Assembly: GCA_902475865.1 (NCBI GenBank)
Contig: CABSBK010000043.1
Span: 1-7,699, forward strand
Reading direction: 5' to 3'
Source of the DNA: an uncultured Collinsella sp.
GTDB lineage: Bacteria; Actinomycetota; Coriobacteriia; Coriobacteriales; Coriobacteriaceae
DNA: 7,699 nt
Shown: positions 1 to 5,101 of the stretch, piece by piece
Numbering within the stretch: position 1 is the first letter of the stretch
Layout of the letters: the number at the start of each line of letters is the position of its first letter
Notes under the pieces: generated by a model
The model's input: the letters and a program-made list of their open reading frames with translations, nothing else
The model's database searches: none
What the model was told of the DNA's origin: nothing
Made by a program: the position numbers and the translations under genes

Positions 1-112
1 TCGCGCGGGCGCTGTTATTACGAGGCAATACGTTGCGGGGCTGCAGGCGATAAGGGAGCACCCGGCAGAAGGGGCCCATGGCGCGCCATATCGCCTGCTC
101 GCATGTAAGGCC
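1..112. other. Left-edge sequence, no supported gene
   Basis: This is the 112 bases downstream of the regulator stop codon. Several frames are open to the window edge, including the minus frame that continues past the regulator's TAG and a plus frame with a stop at 106-108, but none has a recognisable product. A perfect 12-bp palindrome (ATGGCGCGCCAT) lies at 78-89. No convincing terminator with a T-tract is present, so the regulator could be transcribed onward into a gene outside the window. What lies here cannot be decided from this sequence. Confidence 0.4.
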
Positions 113-2023
113 CTACGCGCAGCGCAACAGGGCGTCCAAGAACTCCTGGTAGCTTTTTGCGCGGGAGATGGTACGCACCGCGCCGGGCTTGAGCAGCACA
201 CCCGAGATGTAATTGAACAACTCGCCAAAAAATGCCCGGTCATCACGGGTAATCGCCAGCATGATCACCGCATGCACCGTTGCGTTGTTCCACGCAAGGC
301 CACGCGGGAAGAGCGCGACCGAGACGGCAGTGCGCTTGGCGTCCATATCGAGCGGGTGAGGCATTGCGATGTCGCAGTATGCACTGGCGCTGATCTCCTC
401 GCGCTCCAGCAGACGCTCGGTGAAATCCTCGAACGCGTAACCACCCTCGATCAGTGGCGCGCTCATCTTGCAAATTGCATCGCGCCAGTCGGCAACTTTG
501 GGCTCAATTGCAAAGAAATCCTCCGTAAAGAAGGTGCGCATGCTACGCTCAAGGTCGGCACGCTGACGCGCCTTGAGCAGCGCTTCGACACGCTCACGCG
601 TCAGTGAAATATCTTGCTTGCTAAAGAACGGCGAGATATTTACCACCGGCACCGGGCAATACCCCGACAGCGGCACGGCCGAAATCACGAGGTCAACGCG
701 CGAGATGTTGCCCACTGCTTCGATGGTGGGCGCGATACCTTCAACCACAACACAAGCATCAAGGGCATCGAGGAAACTGTCGATATGGGTCCGATAGGCG
801 TTGTGGCGCGTGCACACCACTAGCGCGTGCAGCTTATCGGCATTGGTGCGCTGCTCCTCCACCAAACACCCCACGTGGAGCACGATGTAGGCAATTTCGT
901 CTTCGTTGACAGAAACGCCGGTCTCCGTAGCGATGACATCAGCCACAAACACCGCAACGTCGTAAATAAACGGTTGACTGCTCTTGATGGCCTCGAGCTG
1001 CGGGTTACGCAGCAGCATTCCACAGCGAACGCGCGAAAGCATATTGGCCAGATGCAAAGAAAAGCGCAGCTCAAATTCGCCATCTAGCAAATTAAGTCCA
1101 AATTGATCGCGTACGCGATCCACGACTGTACTCAACAGCTCGCGCGCTCGCCGGTGCTCCGGGTCACTCGGCTCAAAATGATTCGCATGAATCAAGTTCG
1201 CGCCCAGCATCAAACGGACAGCTTCGCGATCAACATCGGACACGTGTACCGAGAAAAGGTCCTCGATAGCCGAGCAGATCTCGTCCGCCACCTCGTCAAG
1301 GCCCTTGCGCATCTCGATGCCGGCGGGACGGGCCGCTTTGACCGTCGTCGGCACCGACTCGAACCCGTTGCTCGTGCGCTCTACAAAGATGGCGATATGC
1401 ACGATGAGGCTCGATAGAGCATAGCCGTTGATGTAGAACCCGCGCAGCTTCAGGCATGCGTCGATCCGCTCCTGCAGCTCCGTGAGGTCGAGATTAGGGA
1501 AATAGCGATTGATGAGGTCGATTTGGCTATAATAATCCTTCGTCTCGTCAAAGATCAGTTGGTTGACCATCTTCTTCTCGCCCGATGCGCTGCCCTCGAT
1601 ATACAACGAGCCCGCGCGAGAACGCAGCACCAAACCGTACCCCGATAATTCGCGCTTGATGGCAACTAGCTCATTATCAAGCGTCGCAAGTGAGATATAG
1701 AGACTTTCCGCCAAATCAGCCGTCCGCACCTCGCGGCGACGCATCAGTAATTCAAACAGAATATAGCGCTTACGTGCCTCGGCCGTCTGCGGCACCTCGG
1801 TCGTCTGCTGTGACAGCAGCTGCGCCGCCGCAGCAACATCCTCGATACGATAGCCCTTCGAACTGGCAACAATCATACCCTCATAGGTACAATTCAGCGT
1901 GGTGATGTCGCTTTTGACAGTACGGGAGGAGCATCCAACCTGCGAAGCGATCTGAGACGCCGTGGTCCAGGTCGCCCTGCTTTCGAGAATACGAACAATT
2001 TCCCTGCTTCGATCGAAGCTCAC
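113..2023 (-). CDS. PRD-containing PTS-regulated transcription regulator (MtlR/LicR/BglG-type)
   Basis: This 636-residue protein has the full architecture of the large phosphotransferase-system-controlled activators. Two N-terminal helix-turn-helix segments are seen at about residues 5-60 and 84-145. PRD1 lies at about 165-285 with candidate phospho-histidine H209, and PRD2 at about 295-395 with H324 and H383. An EIIB-like segment starts near 398 with C404 in the position of the phospho-cysteine, and a C-terminal EIIA-like domain covers about 495-636 with the motif AMPHP (H556). In this family, phosphorylation of PRD, EIIB and EIIA sites by HPr and sugar-specific PTS enzymes sets DNA-binding activity, linking a catabolic operon to sugar supply. 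The start is a GTG with AGGAGG five bases upstream; the stop is TAG. Length is normal and no key residue is obviously missing. No PTS transporter gene is visible next to it, so the sugar or target cannot be named. It is divergent from the 2-hydroxyacid dehydrogenase, a plausible but unproven target. Confidence 0.9.
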   Translation of the reverse strand: MSFDRSREIVRILESRATWTTASQIASQVGCSSRTVKSDITTLNCTYEGMIVASSKGYRIEDVAAAAQLLSQQTTEVPQTAEARKRYILFELLMRRREVRTADLAESLYISLATLDNELVAIKRELSGYGLVLRSRAGSLYIEGSASGEKKMVNQLIFDETKDYYSQIDLINRYFPNLDLTELQERIDACLKLRGFYINGYALSSLIVHIAIFVERTSNGFESVPTTVKAARPAGIEMRKGLDEVADEICSAIEDLFSVHVSDVDREAVRLMLGANLIHANHFEPSDPEHRRARELLSTVVDRVRDQFGLNLLDGEFELRFSLHLANMLSRVRCGMLLRNPQLEAIKSSQPFIYDVAVFVADVIATETGVSVNEDEIAYIVLHVGCLVEEQRTNADKLHALVVCTRHNAYRTHIDSFLDALDACVVVEGIAPTIEAVGNISRVDLVISAVPLSGYCPVPVVNISPFFSKQDISLTRERVEALLKARQRADLERSMRTFFTEDFFAIEPKVADWRDAICKMSAPLIEGGYAFEDFTERLLEREEISASAYCDIAMPHPLDMDAKRTAVSVALFPRGLAWNNATVHAVIMLAITRDDRAFFGELFNYISGVLLKPGAVRTISRAKSYQEFLDALLRCA

Positions 2024-2050
2024 AGCATCCTCCTATCATGGTCACATTTA

Positions 2051-2079
2051 AATATACTCCCCGTCATAGGGTCTGCCAA
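2051..2079 (-). promoter_or_regulatory. Sigma70-type promoter of the PRD regulator
   Basis: Reading the minus strand, a -35 element TTGGCA (2079-2074) and a -10 element TATATT (2056-2051) are separated by exactly 17 bases. Each matches the consensus at five of six positions. The -10 ends about 27 bases before the GTG start of the regulator, giving a short leader that contains the AGGAGG ribosome binding site. This is one of the clearest promoters in the window. Confidence 0.7.
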
Positions 2080-2096
2080 TTTCGCGCACATTCAGA

Positions 2097-2119
2097 TATT
2101 TCACCGCGTAGGTGAAATA
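2097..2119. promoter_or_regulatory. Operator-like 9+9 bp inverted repeat between divergent genes
   Basis: TATTTCACC (2097-2105) and GGTGAAATA (2111-2119) form perfect arms around the 5-base spacer GCGTA. The site lies 17 bases upstream of the regulator's -35 box and about 160 bases upstream of the dehydrogenase start. Arm length, AT-rich ends and intergenic position suit a dimeric DNA-binding protein. The binding protein is unknown; the adjacent PRD regulator is the obvious candidate by position only. No T-tract follows, so a terminator is unlikely. Confidence 0.5.
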
Positions 2120-2282
2120 GCAATCGTGGATGTACTGATTTATGCGATGTTGCGGCGTATAGAACCGCCTATTATCGTGTCGCCTGCGGATGCGCCACGG
2201 AAACGCTGTCCCTGGGTGTAGCGGACGGGCCACACAGGTATCGGACGCGACGCATGATACGCCGACACAGGAAAGGAACGCT

Positions 2283-3272
2283 ATGAATATCAGACTGTTC
2301 GAGTTGCGCGACGACGAGGTTGCCGCCTACCTGCGCGCCGTCGACAATCTTCCGGCGGGCTACTCTATCTCCTATGACACCCAAATCCTCTCCGAAGCCA
2401 ATATCGACTCCGTTGCAGGCTGCGAGGGAATCGTCATCAACAATAAGTCCGTGATGTCCAGCGCATTGGTAGAGCGCGTGCACGAGTTGGGCGTTCGCTA
2501 TATCGCCATCCGTTGCGTTGGCTACAACCACGTAGACGTTAAGCGCGCTCAGGAGCTGGGTATCAAGGTGTGCAATACCAACTATCCGCCCCACGGCGTT
2601 GCCGAGTTCACCGTTATGCTTATCCTGATGGCTCTGCGCCGCTGCAAGGCCGCCATTTGGCGCCAGCAAGTGAACGACTACTCCCTGGAGGGCCTGCTGG
2701 GCCGCGAACTGCGCACGCTGACCGTGGGCGTGGTGGGCACCGGACGCATTGGTCGCGCCGTCATCGACATACTCTCCGGCTTTGGCTGCAAAATCCTGGC
2801 CTACGACCCCTATCCCAACGCCGAGCTGGCAGAGCGCGACAACCTCGAGTACCTCGACATGGACACGCTCGTTACCAACTCCGACGTCATCACCCTGCAC
2901 GTGCCCCTCATGAACTCCACCCGCGGCATCATCGATGCCGCCGCCATCGCCAAGATGCGAGACGACGTGACCATCGTCAACGTCTCGCGCGGCGAGCTCA
3001 TCGACACCGATGCGGTCATCGAGGCAATTGAGTCTGAAAAAATCGGCGCGCTTGCTATGGACGTCTTCGAGGACGAGGTGGGCATCTACCACGAGAACCG
3101 CATGCACGACATTCTTGCAAACCGCAAGATGGCCTACCTGCGCCAATTCCCCAACGTGCTGCTCACCAATCACATCGCGTTCTACACCGATATCGATGTA
3201 GACTGCATGGTCGATCAGGGCGTTGCCGCTATTCCCGCCATGGCTGAGGGCACCTGCGCCACCCTGCTGTAA
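2283..3272 (+). CDS. D-isomer-specific 2-hydroxyacid dehydrogenase (D-lactate dehydrogenase type)
   Basis: This 329-residue cytosolic enzyme would reduce a 2-oxoacid such as pyruvate to the D-2-hydroxyacid with NADH. The Rossmann fold nucleotide-binding motif GTGRIG sits at 152-157, followed by D175 (AYDPY), the acidic residue expected for NAD rather than NADP. The catalytic triad is visible as R236 (VSRGEL), E265 (DVFEDE) and H297 (TNHIAF). These positions fall within one or two residues of those in Lactobacillus D-lactate dehydrogenase (known family numbering R235, E264, H296), and EVGIY and AFYT are also typical of that branch. The ATG at 2283 is chosen because AGGAAAGGA (2269-2277) precedes it and the family-like sequence begins there; an upstream in-frame ATG at 2190 adds unrelated residues. 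A fermentative D-lactate role or reduction of other 2-oxoacids (for example aryl pyruvates) are both possible; sequence alone does not fix the substrate. The gene is divergent from the PRD regulator and stands alone on its strand. Confidence 0.9.
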   Translation: MNIRLFELRDDEVAAYLRAVDNLPAGYSISYDTQILSEANIDSVAGCEGIVINNKSVMSSALVERVHELGVRYIAIRCVGYNHVDVKRAQELGIKVCNTNYPPHGVAEFTVMLILMALRRCKAAIWRQQVNDYSLEGLLGRELRTLTVGVVGTGRIGRAVIDILSGFGCKILAYDPYPNAELAERDNLEYLDMDTLVTNSDVITLHVPLMNSTRGIIDAAAIAKMRDDVTIVNVSRGELIDTDAVIEAIESEKIGALAMDVFEDEVGIYHENRMHDILANRKMAYLRQFPNVLLTNHIAFYTDIDVDCMVDQGVAAIPAMAEGTCATLL

Positions 3273-3579
3273 TCACACGCGCCCAACGCGATAGCGCACT
3301 GTTATGTCTCCGTCTTTCCTAAACAGGACAGACGGAGACAGGGAGGGAAGGCACACGTCAGGCCGGCAAGATACGGCAAGACATCTCGAACCAGGTGCAG
3401 GAGCGCACCGGTCGGCACGAACAGCCCGGAAGCCCCCATAAAGACATGCCCTCTTCCCGAAGTATCCCGGCCGGATTATCAGGAGCACGGCAAAGTAAAA
3501 TCGGCCAGAGAGCGATATGGCATGGAGCACATTCAAACCTGATTCCGAAGAGCCGATCTATCTATCCACTTTAACCTTA
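3273..3579. other. Intergenic region between convergent genes
   Basis: These 307 bases separate the dehydrogenase stop from the end of the minus-strand surface protein locus. The only strong structure is the hairpin at 3305-3340; a smaller inverted repeat (GGTGC/GCACC) lies at 3394-3409. Minus-strand frames are open here for up to 87 codons, but the longest begins with TTG, lacks a good ribosome binding site and its product looks like no known protein. No gene is called. Confidence 0.5.
3305..3340. repeat. Long hairpin downstream of the dehydrogenase, possible terminator or REP-like unit
   Basis: TGTCTCCGTCT (3305-3315) pairs perfectly with AGACGGAGACA (3330-3340). After one mismatch, TCCT pairs with AGGA around an AAAC loop, giving an 11+4 bp stem that starts 32 bases after the dehydrogenase stop. 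Neither strand has a T-tract, so it is not a standard intrinsic terminator. It may still protect or end the transcript, or belong to a dispersed palindromic repeat family; both are inferences from shape and position. Confidence 0.55.
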
Positions 3580-4350
3580 TTATGTAGCACCGCACCCGGA
3601 GCAGCGGTAGCCGGTGAGAACCTACTTGGTACCGGTCTGAACTTGATATTGTTCTACATGTGTAACGGCAGCATGGTGAACAGACACTTGAGACATATAA
3701 ATAGAGTAAGAGCAACCGGTTCCATCTTGATGGCTAATAGCATCAGTGAGAGAAGTGGTTACGTAGCCGTCAGAGAATCTAAATTCATCGTAGCCAGCGC
3801 TAACCGTTTCGTCCCATGCTGGCTGATCAATCACAGTTCGAGTTCGCGTCTCGTATACGGGGTCGTTGGGGGACCGCATCTGCCATGCGTGCTCATGAGA
3901 CGGCTTGCCGGCGGAACCCGAGGACGGCTTGGAGTCAGATTTGGATGGTGCGGAGTTAGAGCCCGTCGACGGCTTCGCAGCATCAGCCTTCTTGTCCTCG
4001 GCCTTCACGGCACTATCGGTCGCGGTGTCCTTCTTCTGGTAGATCTTCTCCTCGTCAGCTGCCAGCGCCTTGGAGGCGTTATCCGTGACCTCGTTCACCA
4101 CGTCCTTGCTTGACTTCTTCGAGACCTGCTTCTTGTCGTCGTCCGAATTGGCCTCGATCTTGGCGGTCTCGGACTTGAGCGCAGAGGCACCGGTCACCCA
4201 AGCGCTGCCGAGCCCGAGCCCCGCGACAATGAGCGCAACGACCACGCCGATGGCGACCTTTCGCTTCAATGACACCTTGACGTCGTCGCCCCCATCGGGA
4301 ATGAGGTTCAGACCCTAGCCGTCTTGGGTGTTGAGGTTGTTCTTATCCAT
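3580..4350 (-). pseudogene. Membrane-anchored histidine-containing surface protein with CxxC tail, interrupted by two in-frame UAG codons
   Basis: The full frame runs from ATG at 4350, with AAAGG (4362-4358) seven bases upstream, to tandem TAA stops at 3582-3577: 256 codons. UAG occurs at codon 12 (4317-4315) and codon 243 (3624-3622). Between them 217 residues can be read from a GTG at 4275, which has no ribosome binding site. Visible parts, in full-frame numbering, are a short cytosolic head ending in basic SLKRK, one hydrophobic segment at about 33-55, a Lys/Asp/Ser/Ala-rich, probably disordered linker at about 59-150, and a C-terminal domain with HEHAW (152-156), an IDQPAWDE segment, a HH..VTH segment, and after the second UAG the tail GYRCSGCGAT. 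The His pairs and CxxC suggest metal binding outside the membrane. Similar His-rich, CxxC-ending anchored proteins of unknown function occur in gut Actinobacteria and Firmicutes (from memory, not searched). Decay by two point mutations is the simplest reading; UAG suppression or sequencing error are alternatives. Confidence 0.7.
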
Positions 4351-4540
4351 GATGTTGCCTTTCTCTCATCCCCTCTTCAGATAATAGTCCCTGGTGCTGA
4401 CATTTTTTTGCGCGCAATATGTTGTGGGCACCCGCCCGACGCGACCGCATCAATAACGTTAACAAAATAGATGCGAGGGTTTTTCACCGCATAAAAGGTT
4501 GGGCAACCAAATGACATCATCTCAATTTCTACCACTAGTC
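4351..4540. other. Upstream region of the surface protein locus
   Basis: These 190 bases hold no gene. The minus strand has a possible -10 element TATTAT (4386-4381) upstream of the ribosome binding site, but no matching -35 element was found. A run of seven T at 4404-4410 and AT-rich patches near 4450-4500 are the only other notable features. Confidence 0.35.
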
Positions 4541-4604
4541 AACAAAAAAGCGACCAGCCCGAGCCAGTCGCTTTAACATGCTTTGGGTGGGCCGTCAGGG
4601 GGTC
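4541..4604 (-). repeat. Direct repeat copy A: tRNA-Lys 3' fragment plus terminator
   Basis: This 64-base segment matches 4718-4780 with only two substitutions (CCGAG versus CTAAG in the terminator loop region) and one extra G near 4585. On the minus strand it comprises 19 bases of the tRNA-Lys 3' end (GACCCCCTGACGGCCCACC), the short spacer AAAGCATGTTA and the terminator hairpin. The rest of the tRNA is absent; the match stops inside the T-arm at 4604. It is therefore a partial duplicate of the tRNA-Lys end, of the type left by integration at a tRNA gene or by local duplication. Confidence 0.85.
4544..4573 (-). terminator. Intrinsic terminator, repeat copy A
   Basis: On the minus strand an 11-bp stem (arms 4573-4563 and 4558-4548, including two G-T wobbles) encloses a 4-base loop and is followed by TTTTTT. 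It is a near copy of the terminator behind tRNA-Lys and would end transcription that passes through the hairpin-rich element. Confidence 0.75.
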
Positions 4605-4717
4605 AGCCTGCTGTGCAGGCGGTCGCTGCGGCGCTTCGCGCCTTGCGCGCTGCGCTGGCAAATGCTTACGCATTTCCTCAGCTCCGCGCCCCGACGGGTT
4701 CGACCCGATGTGAGGTT
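4605..4717. other. Hairpin-rich 113-bp segment between the tRNA-Lys-derived repeats
   Basis: Four short perfect hairpins follow one another: GCCTGC/GCAGGC (4606-4620), GGCGC/GCGCC with a TTC loop (4630-4642), AAATGC/GCATTT with a TTAC loop (4660-4675) and CGGGT/ACCCG (4695-4707). CCTCA (4676-4680) also pairs with TGAGG (4711-4715) around the last hairpin. On the minus strand, ATCGGGTCG (4709-4701) repeats the tRNA-Lys 5' end and its flank (4839-4831), so this segment together with copy A resembles a tRNA-Lys gene whose middle has been replaced. No protein frame is convincing. It could be a structured RNA, a palindromic repeat or an integration scar. Confidence 0.5.
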
Positions 4718-4780
4718 AACAAAAAAGCGACCAGCCTAAGCCAGTCGCTTTAACATGCTTTGGTGGGCCGTCAGGGGGTC
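4718..4780 (-). repeat. Direct repeat copy B: intact tRNA-Lys 3' end plus terminator
   Basis: This is the partner of the 4541-4604 repeat, offset by 176-177 bases. Here the segment continues into the complete tRNA-Lys gene, so this is the original copy and 4541-4604 the derived one. It spans the terminator, spacer, CCA end, acceptor strand and part of the T-arm. Confidence 0.85.
4721..4750 (-). terminator. Intrinsic terminator of the tRNA-His/tRNA-Lys transcript
   Basis: Ten bases after the tRNA-Lys CCA on the minus strand, AAGCGACTGGC pairs with GCTGGTCGCTT (two wobble pairs, loop TTAG) and is followed by TTTTTT. Stem, loop and T-tract are all standard for rho-independent termination. Confidence 0.85.
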
Positions 4781-4836
4781 GAACCCTGGACCTTGGGATT
4801 AAGAGTCCCCTGCTCTACCAACTGAGCTAACGACCC
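4761..4836 (-). tRNA. tRNA-Lys (anticodon CUU)
   Basis: The 76-base cloverleaf begins GGGTCGTTAGCTCAG and closely resembles bacterial tRNA-Lys. The acceptor stem GGGTCGT/ACGGCCC has one G-U pair, the D-arm is GCTC/GAGC, the anticodon loop CTCTTAA gives CUU, the T-arm is CAGGG/CCCTG with loop TTCGACC, and CCA is encoded. The first pair of the anticodon stem (27-43) is G-A, a mild irregularity. It lies 22 bases after tRNA-His and is probably co-transcribed with it. Confidence 0.96.
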
Positions 4837-4858
4837 GATATCAACACGAAGCAAGAAC

Positions 4859-4936
4859 TGGGGTGGGTAAAGGGACTCGAACCCTCGACCTACGGGACCA
4901 CAACCCGTCGCTCTAGCCAACTGAGCTACACCCACC
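4859..4936 (-). tRNA. tRNA-His (anticodon GUG)
   Basis: The minus strand folds into a complete cloverleaf. The extra 5' G (position -1, base 4936) faces C73, the identity feature of tRNA-His. The D-arm is GCTC/GAGC, the anticodon stem ACGGG/CCCGT encloses TTGTGGT (anticodon GUG), the T-arm is GAGGG/CCCTT with loop TTCGAGT, and CCA is encoded at the 3' end. It is the first gene of a two-tRNA unit. Confidence 0.96.
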
Positions 4937-4962
4937 GTGTCCTGTGCGCTTCGCGCTCGACT

Positions 4963-4991
4963 ATTATTGCAAGGAACGCCACGCGATGCAA
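4963..4991 (-). promoter_or_regulatory. Promoter of the tRNA-His/tRNA-Lys unit
   Basis: On the minus strand a -35 element TTGCAT (4991-4986) and a -10 element AATAAT (4968-4963) are 17 bases apart. The -10 ends 26 bases before the mature 5' end of tRNA-His, which leaves a short leader for RNase P. A GC-rich stretch follows the -10. Confidence 0.65.
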
Positions 4992-4998
4992 GCCCCAA

Positions 4999-5017
4999 TT
5001 TTCAAGAATTTTGAAAA
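4999..5017. promoter_or_regulatory. 7+7 bp inverted repeat in the tRNA/aminotransferase spacer
   Basis: TTTTCAA (4999-5005) and TTGAAAA (5011-5017) flank GAATT. The site lies just upstream of the tRNA promoter's -35 box and about 85 bases before the aminotransferase start. It might be an operator or an AT-rich upstream element that strengthens the tRNA promoter; the sequence does not decide. Confidence 0.3.
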
Positions 5018-5101
5018 GAGTTTTTCGAGCGCGTTTCGAGCAATTCCCACCGGTTCCATAGGAGTAAACTTGCCCCACTGCAAATCCTCGAAAGGACCGG
5101 C

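Noticed and set aside
2..607. Plus-strand frame open from the window edge to 607, antisense to the PRD regulator
   Set aside because: It shares codon boundaries with the regulator on the opposite strand, a common cause of long antisense frames in GC-rich genes. Its product resembles nothing recognisable, while the minus-strand frame has full domain structure.
2048..2233. 61-codon minus-strand frame in the regulator/dehydrogenase spacer
   Set aside because: It spans the regulator's promoter and inverted repeat and has no family resemblance.
2190..2282. Upstream in-frame ATG extension of the dehydrogenase
   Set aside because: The 31 extra residues are unlike the family, and the strong ribosome binding site at 2269-2277 serves the ATG at 2283.
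2172..3173. 333-codon minus-strand frame opposite the dehydrogenase
   Set aside because: The His/Val/Asp-rich composition is typical of an antisense shadow; the plus strand carries the complete catalytic triad and Rossmann motif.
3273..3536. 87-codon minus-strand frame in the intergenic region, and a shorter overlapping minus-strand frame with an ATG start
   Set aside because: The longer one starts with TTG and has no good ribosome binding site; both run through the hairpin and show no recognisable domain.
3517..4113. 198-codon plus-strand frame opposite the surface protein locus
   Set aside because: It is antisense to a frame with a ribosome binding site, membrane segment and conserved C-terminal motifs; its own product is arginine/leucine-rich and unrecognisable.
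3580..4350. Pyrrolysine insertion at the UAG codons
   Set aside because: There is no pyl gene or tRNA in the window, the protein is not a methylamine methyltransferase, and other genes here end in TAG.
4605..4717. Possible CRISPR array or retron RNA in the hairpin-rich segment
   Set aside because: There are no regularly spaced repeats, no cas gene and no reverse transcriptase in the window; the hairpins differ from each other.
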